From contig JAFRDB010000037.1 of the NCBI GenBank assembly GCA_017404065.1, positions 1 to 40,168 on the forward strand: a DNA stretch of 40,168 nucleotides, given 5' to 3'. A model generated the notes under the pieces. That model saw nothing but the letters and a program-made list of their open reading frames with translations. It had not been told where the DNA came from and did not search any database. Positions within the stretch are counted from its first letter, which is position 1; each line of letters starts with the position of its first letter. A program made the position numbers and the translations under genes. Below are positions 35,401-40,168 of this stretch, in pieces. The DNA is from Clostridia bacterium (GTDB taxonomy: Bacteria; Bacillota; Clostridia; UBA1381).

Positions 35401-35583
35401 CGCACCGTTAACAGTCTCCGGCGTTTCTGTTGCAATCGCCTCAGAGCCGTCAGCCGCAAGCACGGTTTCTTTGCCTGAGCCGTCTGCATTTGTCTCTGCC
35501 GCAAATGCGGTGAAACCGACCGATGTAGTCATAAGCATACCTGCCGTTAACGCGCAAATGATAGCTTTAAGTTTTTTACTCAT
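32470..35583 (-). CDS. Large secreted SLH-domain surface protein
   Basis: 1037 residues. Signal peptide ending about AFA-AET (30). A short acidic Glu/Ala-rich linker, then three SLH domains (about 100-270; VCSGLGIITGYDDGSVKPESTVTRAEMATIILRM, FTDVSDSHWAAGTIQTAVE, MPRGEVIKTVYNAL). The rest (about 280-1037) is a beta-rich region rich in Thr, Asp and Lys with repeated short strands, no recognised enzyme motif. Could be a structural S-layer protein. ATG 35583 is chosen because GGAGGTA lies 5 bases upstream and the signal peptide starts there. It follows the AraC gene and precedes the other SLH gene, likely one transcript. Confidence 0.83.
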   Translation of the reverse strand: MSKKLKAIICALTAGMLMTTSVGFTAFAAETNADGSGKETVLAADGSEAIATETPETVNGADIVEDEADAARLADEAAEQGSEEVAPTEVPKSYDNDTYYQNALKVCSGLGIITGYDDGSVKPESTVTRAEMATIILRMIANTAESTYQNVFTDVSDSHWAAGTIQTAVEQNIVNGMGDGTFVPDGPVKHEQVIKMIVCAMNYGPDAENAGGYPQGYLAVGGSTLKLLTGVTGASGDDMPRGEVIKTVYNALKASYRDIKEFKNGYPVYQTKDTLGIEKFDMYEEEGVLTTTPNITIAAGTVTKDDIITIDGVDYKCDFNVDEYVATKVKFYYIDDKNDDSKVIAMFSVGKSKEYTFKDKDIESIATTGNEPSVKVYTSENSSSTKSYKIKNATIVYNGTIITTASYAASGGNVADYDKFLKPHVGTIKIVDYDDDGYYDIVFVDSYETMLVTSATSEKLNGKINNKNTTIEYDLDDSSYELFVTKNDTSASVKNLKKNDVASIKRNLDGDKITIVVTGESVTGTVSATGTEDDDVTATVNGQIYKVDTNAVADLKSGVAGTFYLDMFNRIGYVKLDSALVENENYAVVAKAYYNDEQELVIRLYTQEGTEVEAKRASSMKYWAPNASARSSSTPSEEKLFKDLSTDSNYVQCGSQPVKLCKYTLNSNGELSKLFVATGIENVKESDYNDALVIYTRKGSDDSYTSNMRNRSAVGGTVDGYTINDGITGFVVPDDASERGSGANYKVSEITASRYKNYDNGVDIDYAIGGFTTGSTKTAQVLIEFATSATSMYNIDELDTASIRPVLIVSKINESANADGDKVYTIHGYSAGSEVSYTTMDTTSCYKFTGWNTTSRKYVGDLVFDATGVNKKANVELTSVLKQGDIIALATAGNDIRSMVIMASAADVAKKAVTGEAEGLKQLPGGSSASGATRQTYFMGFVSTVDVDDSAFIGLRDYEGSANGSVSYNSSTAFSYVTLTVNESGKITNTKVDKSGGMEPTELYNWGDDENQYDYFVCSSLKGNMSNGYVIRVEIER

Positions 35584-35654
35584 TATACTACCTCCATATA
35601 ATTTTATCTCCAAAAGCCTTCGGGCGAATTACCCGTCCACTTAACAGATTCTGT

Positions 35655-36872
35655 TTATTGATTTGAAGCAATTCTTGCTGCCTCCTTGTACTCCAGCGGG
35701 GACAATCCCGTATATTTTTTAAACACCTGGCTGAAATACTGTGAATTGGTTCCGTATCCGACTCTTTCCGCCACCTCGTAAATACGATCCTTTTTGCCGC
35801 CCATGATAAGCTCTTTAGCAAGCTCCATCCGTTTGGTCATTACATAATGCGAAAAATTCGTCCCAACCTCTTTCTTGAATACCTTGCCGAGATAATCCAC
35901 ATTTGTAAACAAATGATTTTTTGCTATCCATCTCAGTGAAAGATTTTCATTTCTGATATTGTCATCGATTATCGCAAGCGTGTCCTTTACAAGCGAGCTG
36001 AATACCTTATACTCATTCGGCTTATTGATATGCACGATCTCAAGAGCCTTATCGGTTATAAACATTTTTATATCGATTATGCTATTGCAGCGGCTTATCA
36101 TCGAAAGACCCTTCATATAGGCCTCTATCTTCTTCGCCGGACAACAGCGGATTATGCATACATAAAGCTCCAGACAATATGTTTTGGCAACAGCCGGCGG
36201 AGGCATGCATTTTTCCAGCTCGTTATAAAACTCAGTCAGCAGGGATTTTGTCTTTTTTTCGTCTCCGCTTACGACCGCTCTCTCTATCCCCATATATTTT
36301 GGTATCAGCAAAGAGTAGCCCGCGCCTGTTCGCATTTCGTCTTCGCACATAACATCGAAGCTGCCAGTGTAAAACGAATACTCAAGGCATTTTTTTATTC
36401 TTTCGAACGCGCTCGGGATCTCTGCTAAAGGCACTGTCACACTGTATACCGAAAAAACCGCTTCCTCACGGCCCCCGATACGCGTCAGCTCCAAAAGCCG
36501 CCCTTTTATATCTCTGTCTGGCATATCCTCCAAAATCAGAAACAGCGATGCAAACAGCTGCGTGTTAAGGATTATACTGCGGCCAAACAGCTGCTCTGCA
36601 ACATTCATCAGCGTTAGCCTTAATTCCTTTGACATGCATTCTCCTGTGCTGATGATCGATACCCTTACCGGCATATCGCTCTTTACGCCAAACGCGCCGC
36701 AATAGAGTCTGAACGACTCCTCGGCATCTCCCACTCCGAATATATAGTCCCTGAGGAACCTCTCTTTTAGAATAGGTTTAACAAGCTCCGCATCACGCAG
36801 CATAAGCCGCGTAAAGCCTTCATTATCCTTTGTGCTGTCCTCGTTATGCGAAAAAAACTTATTATGCAGCAT
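35655..36872 (-). CDS. AraC-family transcription regulator
   Basis: 405 residues. The C-terminal about 100 residues hold the two AraC helix-turn-helix units, with NVDYLGKVFKKEVG and the signature VAERVGYGTNSQYFSQVFKKYTGLSPLEYK. The N-terminal about 290 residues are of unknown fold and resemble the sensing halves of two-component-style AraC regulators, but there is no receiver Asp motif. ATG 36872 is chosen over 36914 because GGGGAG lies 8 bases upstream, while 36914 overlaps a TATAAT box near the promoter. Placement upstream of two SLH genes and near GH13 suggests control of surface glycan functions. Confidence 0.88.
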   Translation of the reverse strand: MLHNKFFSHNEDSTKDNEGFTRLMLRDAELVKPILKERFLRDYIFGVGDAEESFRLYCGAFGVKSDMPVRVSIISTGECMSKELRLTLMNVAEQLFGRSIILNTQLFASLFLILEDMPDRDIKGRLLELTRIGGREEAVFSVYSVTVPLAEIPSAFERIKKCLEYSFYTGSFDVMCEDEMRTGAGYSLLIPKYMGIERAVVSGDEKKTKSLLTEFYNELEKCMPPPAVAKTYCLELYVCIIRCCPAKKIEAYMKGLSMISRCNSIIDIKMFITDKALEIVHINKPNEYKVFSSLVKDTLAIIDDNIRNENLSLRWIAKNHLFTNVDYLGKVFKKEVGTNFSHYVMTKRMELAKELIMGGKKDRIYEVAERVGYGTNSQYFSQVFKKYTGLSPLEYKEAARIASNQ

Positions 36873-36925
36873 ATAGCTCTCTCCCCTTCTTGCATAATTG
36901 CGCACAACTCTCATTATACATATAT

Positions 36926-36954
36926 ATTATACACTAAAATCACATAGATTTCAA
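36926..36954 (-). promoter_or_regulatory. Promoter of the AraC regulator
   Basis: - strand TTGAAA (36949-36954) and TATAAT (36926-36931), spacer 17. It lies about 53 bases upstream of the chosen start and argues against the longer frame starting at 36914. Confidence 0.8.
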
Positions 36955-37073
36955 GAGAAAATTTCATTGAATTTTTTTGCTGTTTTGTTTACATCTATGT
37001 ATCACTATATATGGTATGATCGGGGAGTTTTATTCCAATATTTGGTGTCAAATTATGGATAAAAATAATTTTT

Positions 37074-37097
37074 GCCGGAGACTGCGTTATCTCCGGC
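37074..37097 (-). terminator. Probable terminator or 3' hairpin of the 37117 gene
   Basis: GCCGGAGA (37074-37081) pairs with TCTCCGGC (37090-37097). On the - strand the stem is followed by AAAAATTATTTTTA, a poor U-tract a few bases away. Its stem shares GCCGGAGA with the hairpin at 32429. Confidence 0.45.
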
Positions 37098-37116
37098 ATT
37101 GTTATATTTCAAAAAA

Positions 37117-37896
37117 TCACTTGATCGAATACGGGTTTTGCTTGTCATCCGTCTTTGAGATCGTTACATGCGTAAGATCATAATTATATGCATTGCCTCT
37201 GATATATCCGAAGCACCATATACAAACCTTTGTGCATTCTTCCTGCTGATAGGATGCGTCCTCAAGCATTCCTACGACCTTGCCCGATTTCTTATCGGTT
37301 ACAGAAAGACTCGTTGCCTGGAGAACATTATCAACAACTATCTTAACCGTATACCACTGATCTGTTTTTATAGATGCCAGTGTTACCGTTTTTGAACCGT
37401 CATGCGAGATTATCTGCGTGGGGCTGAACGTCAGCGTGTTTGCCCTATAGTTTGTATTTGAGGTCGGGTCCGAGAACGAGCCGTAGCAAAGCTCAAACGA
37501 TCCGGACTTCATTCTGATATCAAACTGGCAATAGCCATACGTCTGGGAGAAATTCGATGTCGTATCTCTCTGATACATATACATTGAGCCCGCGCCGTCC
37601 GTGCCGACCTTATTGCTCTCGGAATACATGTTGCAATAGTTTGTCTTGTATTCCTCATCATAATAGAAGGTTTCAAAATGCCGATTAGACGAACCCTTGG
37701 AAAGCCACGGGCTGCCGTCCATTATAATTCCCATGCCGTATATCGGGTTCTCTGTCGCTCCGCCAACAGCACAGTCTGAAAAATCCGAATCCGTTATATA
37801 TGTAGCATGCGCCTCTGCATTAGCTATTATCGGCATTGCCGCAGCCTGGATAGCAAGCGCCGCTATCGAAATAACTGATATTAGCTTTTTGTTCAT
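37117..37896 (-). CDS. Secreted beta-sandwich (LamG/jelly-roll-like) protein
   Basis: 259 residues. Signal peptide (MNKKLISVISIAALAIQAAA, cleavage near ANA-EAHA). The mature part is beta-rich with aromatic, Gly and Ser/Thr-rich strands (QFDIRMKSGSFELCYGSFSD, then IKTDQWYTVKIVVDN), resembling LamG-like carbohydrate-binding modules of the large SLH protein in this window. About seven Cys are present. No enzyme motif or wall anchor, so it may be released or bound through partners. ATG 37896 follows AAGGAGGAA. Own promoter at 37942-37970. Confidence 0.7.
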   Translation of the reverse strand: MNKKLISVISIAALAIQAAAMPIIANAEAHATYITDSDFSDCAVGGATENPIYGMGIIMDGSPWLSKGSSNRHFETFYYDEEYKTNYCNMYSESNKVGTDGAGSMYMYQRDTTSNFSQTYGYCQFDIRMKSGSFELCYGSFSDPTSNTNYRANTLTFSPTQIISHDGSKTVTLASIKTDQWYTVKIVVDNVLQATSLSVTDKKSGKVVGMLEDASYQQEECTKVCIWCFGYIRGNAYNYDLTHVTISKTDDKQNPYSIK

Positions 37897-37941
37897 AAAT
37901 ATTCCTCCTTTTTTAAGAATCGATACACTTATATATGTACC

Positions 37942-37970
37942 ATGATACATTATTTTTAATAAATTTTCAA
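37942..37970 (-). promoter_or_regulatory. Promoter of the 37117 secreted protein gene
   Basis: - strand TTGAAA (37965-37970) and TATCAT (37942-37947), spacer 17. Confidence 0.65.
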
Positions 37971-37998
37971 GTAAAAAAACAGACTTTTTTGTGTGTTT

Positions 37999-39933
37999 TC
38001 ACGCTTTATATACAATAAATGAATGTGCGGGCACATTTATATAAAATATTCCGTCTGCCGAACCATAGCTTCTTTTTTCAGATGCAGTCGATAGCACGGT
38101 TTCTATGCCGGTGATGTCATATCGTGCAGCGTCAAGGCGGATATCCTTTGCCGTATCATCAAAATTAACTAACACAATATATCTTTCATCCGACGTTCGT
38201 CTGATATACGCATAAGTGCAGCCGATCCTGTATATGTAGTTGAATTGGCCGGTACTGAATGCCGCTGACGATCTTCTGAGCGCCGTGAGCTGCTTTATCC
38301 ACCCGCGCATCTGAGCATCCGGGTCGACCTCGTCCTCCCTGCCCCAAGGGAAGCACGCGCGGCAGAACGGATCTCCGTAACCCTGTATTCCCAGCTCATC
38401 GCCATAAAATATACACGGAACACCGGGCATGGTCAGCACCATGGCATAGATCAGCATAGCGCGTTTTCTTGCCACCTTGAGCGCATAGCCGTCAAGCATA
38501 AATCGCGCCTGATGCTCACGGTCGACCTCATGTCTGTTAGGCACTCCGCCCATCAATGTTACAATACGCTCCACATCATGCGATGAGATAATGTTGAGCA
38601 GAGAATAATATGCCGGATCGGGATAATTTTCCCTTATGCTCATTATTCTCTTATTGAACTCGATCGCATCGATACGACAAAGCGCAAAATCTATAAGAGC
38701 GTTTCTTAGCGGATAATTCATTACGGAATCCAGCTCGTCACCGTAGAAATACGCGCGTCTCTCGCCGTATGCTACCTTGTTGGACGCATCCTCCCAAACC
38801 TCACCGATCACTACCGCCTCCGGATCGACCTCCTTCACGGCAGCTCTCAGCTCCTTTACAAAGAAATCCGGCAGCTCATCGACGACATCCAGTCTCCAGC
38901 CCGATGCCCCAAGCCTGATCCACTTTTTTACTATCGAATTCTCGCCGGTAAGCAAATATTCTCTGAGCGCCTCGCTGCTCTCATCCACCTGCGGCAGAGT
39001 AGTCATTCCCCACCACGACTCATAAACATCTGGATATTCCATGAACCGGAACCATGAATAGTACGGTGAATCCTTTGACTGGAACGCGCCCACGCTGTCG
39101 TAATTTCCATATTTATTGAAATACATACTGTCATCGCCGGTATGGTTGAAGACACCGTCAAGAATGATACGTATGCCGCGCCTCTTTGCTTCTGCGCAAA
39201 GCCTCCTGAACGTATCCTCATCACCGAACATCGGGTCTATCTCCTCATAGCAGCCCGTGTCATATTTATGATTTGACGCTGCCTTGAATATCGGATTAAG
39301 ATATATTACCGTAATGCCCAACTCCTCCAAATACGGGAGCTTCTTAATTATACCCTCAAGGTTGCCACCGAAAAAATCGTTTGCCTTATACTCTCCGCCG
39401 AACTGCTCCGCCTTATAAAACGGCTGATCGCCCCAGTTTCTTTTTATAATGTCTGTACGATCGCCCAAAAACGAGCCGTCCTCGTTTCCGTTGCAGAACC
39501 TGTCGGGAAATATCTGATATGCAACTGCGTGCTTGAACCAATCCGGAGTTGTATATCCCTCTTTATACACAGTTATCTGGAACGAATGCTCGGGTGTGCC
39601 AAAGCTGATCTCGCCACGTCCGCCAAGATTATTATGACTGTTGCCGTAATATACTATACCGACATCGGTAGCTATCTCAAAATAATACCAGATAAGCCCC
39701 GCCTCATCCGGCATTTTAATTGTCTTTTCATACGTGCTGCTGCTGATAACCGAGAACACATACGGCATATCGACATAGACCTCGTTGCCGCCGTCACGTT
39801 TATATATGAGCTTGACCGAACGCGGTATTCCTACACCCGAAACGACCAGACGAAATCTTATCTCGGTACCGCACGTGACTGCGCCCATGGGACTGCGAAA
39901 AAATTCTTGTCTTGAATTATGCTCTATTTCCAT
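37999..39933 (-). CDS. GH13 alpha-amylase family enzyme (neopullulanase/cyclomaltodextrinase type)
   Basis: 644 residues. An N-terminal CBM34-like beta domain (about 1-125) precedes the barrel. Conserved GH13 motifs: GVFNHTGDDS, nucleophile D349 in WRLDVVDELP, acid/base E378 in GEVWED, and D453 in SSHDVERI. Such enzymes hydrolyse alpha-1,4-linked glucans, pullulan and cyclodextrins. No signal peptide, so it is probably cytoplasmic and acts on imported maltodextrins, with MalQ from elsewhere in the window. AAAGGAG lies about 10 bases upstream of the start. It has its own promoter. Confidence 0.93.
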   Translation of the reverse strand: MEIEHNSRQEFFRSPMGAVTCGTEIRFRLVVSGVGIPRSVKLIYKRDGGNEVYVDMPYVFSVISSSTYEKTIKMPDEAGLIWYYFEIATDVGIVYYGNSHNNLGGRGEISFGTPEHSFQITVYKEGYTTPDWFKHAVAYQIFPDRFCNGNEDGSFLGDRTDIIKRNWGDQPFYKAEQFGGEYKANDFFGGNLEGIIKKLPYLEELGITVIYLNPIFKAASNHKYDTGCYEEIDPMFGDEDTFRRLCAEAKRRGIRIILDGVFNHTGDDSMYFNKYGNYDSVGAFQSKDSPYYSWFRFMEYPDVYESWWGMTTLPQVDESSEALREYLLTGENSIVKKWIRLGASGWRLDVVDELPDFFVKELRAAVKEVDPEAVVIGEVWEDASNKVAYGERRAYFYGDELDSVMNYPLRNALIDFALCRIDAIEFNKRIMSIRENYPDPAYYSLLNIISSHDVERIVTLMGGVPNRHEVDREHQARFMLDGYALKVARKRAMLIYAMVLTMPGVPCIFYGDELGIQGYGDPFCRACFPWGREDEVDPDAQMRGWIKQLTALRRSSAAFSTGQFNYIYRIGCTYAYIRRTSDERYIVLVNFDDTAKDIRLDAARYDITGIETVLSTASEKRSYGSADGIFYINVPAHSFIVYKA

Positions 39934-39971
39934 ATATGAACACGATCTCCTTTCACAAACTTATGTCTTAT

Positions 39972-40000
39972 AGAATATCATATTATTCTCCTTTTGTCAA
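39972..40000 (-). promoter_or_regulatory. Promoter of the GH13 gene
   Basis: - strand TTGACA (39995-40000) and TATTCT (39972-39977), spacer 17. It starts directly after a hairpin (40007-40028) that may end the preceding gene outside the window. Confidence 0.75.
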
Positions 40001-40006
40001 ACAGAA

Positions 40007-40058
40007 AGGGGCTGTAGCAACAGCCCCTCAGCGTGTAGACAAACCTGTCTACACGCTG
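40007..40058. terminator. Two adjacent hairpins upstream of the GH13 gene
   Basis: AGGGGCTGT/ACAGCCCCT (40007-40028) and CAGCGTGTAGACA/TGTCTACACGCTG (40029-40058, a perfect 13-bp stem). On the - strand the first is followed by TTTCTG. Probably terminates a gene beyond the window end, but the double stem is unusual. Confidence 0.55.
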
Positions 40059-40084
40059 GCAGACGTCGAAAAATTAGGTTGGAT

Positions 40085-40140
40085 TTGACGAAAACAAGCT
40101 CGTCGGCGTACGTTGGTACGTTAGAGTTTGTTTTCGTCAA
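40085..40140. repeat. Palindromic repeat-like element near the window end
   Basis: TTGACGAAAACAA (40085-40097) and TTGTTTTCGTCAA (40128-40140) are perfect inverted repeats, extended inward by a G-T pair and three more pairs. The loop contains CGTAC/GTACG. No gene seen. Looks like a mobile palindromic element, cut off from its context by the window edge. Confidence 0.5.
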
Positions 40141-40168
40141 AAGCGCACAGCAACGGCGATTACTCGAT

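Noticed and set aside
36977-37183. 68-residue + strand frame between the AraC and secreted-protein genes
   Set aside because: No ribosome binding site and it crosses the hairpin at 37074 and the end of the gene on the other strand.

Overview
The window reads as one contiguous chromosomal stretch of a low-to-mid GC member of the Clostridia. Evidence: a monoderm-style mre/min cluster with mgsA, a GerMN protein, CarD, reverse rubrerythrin, strong AGGAGG-type ribosome binding sites, TTGAAA/TTGACA-N17-TATAAT promoters, and S-layer-homology (SLH) surface proteins. The combination of SLH proteins with jelly-roll-like segments and glycan enzymes would suit a gut polysaccharide-degrading lineage; I cannot fix genus or family from sequence alone.

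Layout. (1) 161-1642: Lnt-like membrane nitrilase on the + strand, ending at a perfect 22-bp bidirectional hairpin shared with the convergent operon malQ-lacZ-yoaK (6883-1742, - strand), which handles alpha-glucans and beta-galactosides. (2) 7042-7641: divergent DUF5067-like lipoprotein. (3) 10231-7763 (-): carD-ispD-ispF-HAD, with an intrinsic terminator between carD and ispD and a structured repeat between ispF and the HAD gene. (4) 11130-10399 (-): DUF218/YdcF-like gene, then an AT-rich island (about 11.2-12.7 kb) holding a promoter-to-terminator structured RNA, a two-OB-fold lipoprotein and a cluster of short direct repeats. (5) 26677-12724 (-): about 14 kb of same-strand genes with small gaps or TAATG overlaps: response regulator, histidine kinase, GerMN protein, zapA, U32/rlhA-like, maf, mreB, mreC, mreD, PBP2, minC, minD, mgsA, reverse rubrerythrin and a 41-residue membrane peptide, closed by a strong terminator. 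This is a cell-shape and division-site cluster. minE and rodA are absent from their usual place between minD and mgsA. (6) 26893-28407 (+): D,D-carboxypeptidase DacA, divergent from the two-component genes. (7) 39933-28915 (-): GH13 alpha-amylase/neopullulanase, a secreted jelly-roll-like protein, an AraC regulator and two large SLH surface proteins.

Most unusual. Two families of imperfect palindromic intergenic repeats lie inside the - strand operons. Family R1 (8323-8521 and 19173-19309) starts at the upstream stop codon, shows paired compensatory changes, and carries the ribosome binding site and an AUG for the next gene; one copy has a cloverleaf-like insert at its apex. Family R2 (18265-18355 and 24475-24526) supplies the last codons and stop of the histidine kinase. 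A candidate RNA gene at 11421-11690 has its own promoter and terminator and a three-way-junction fold and matches no class I can name. These are the best candidates for something undescribed.
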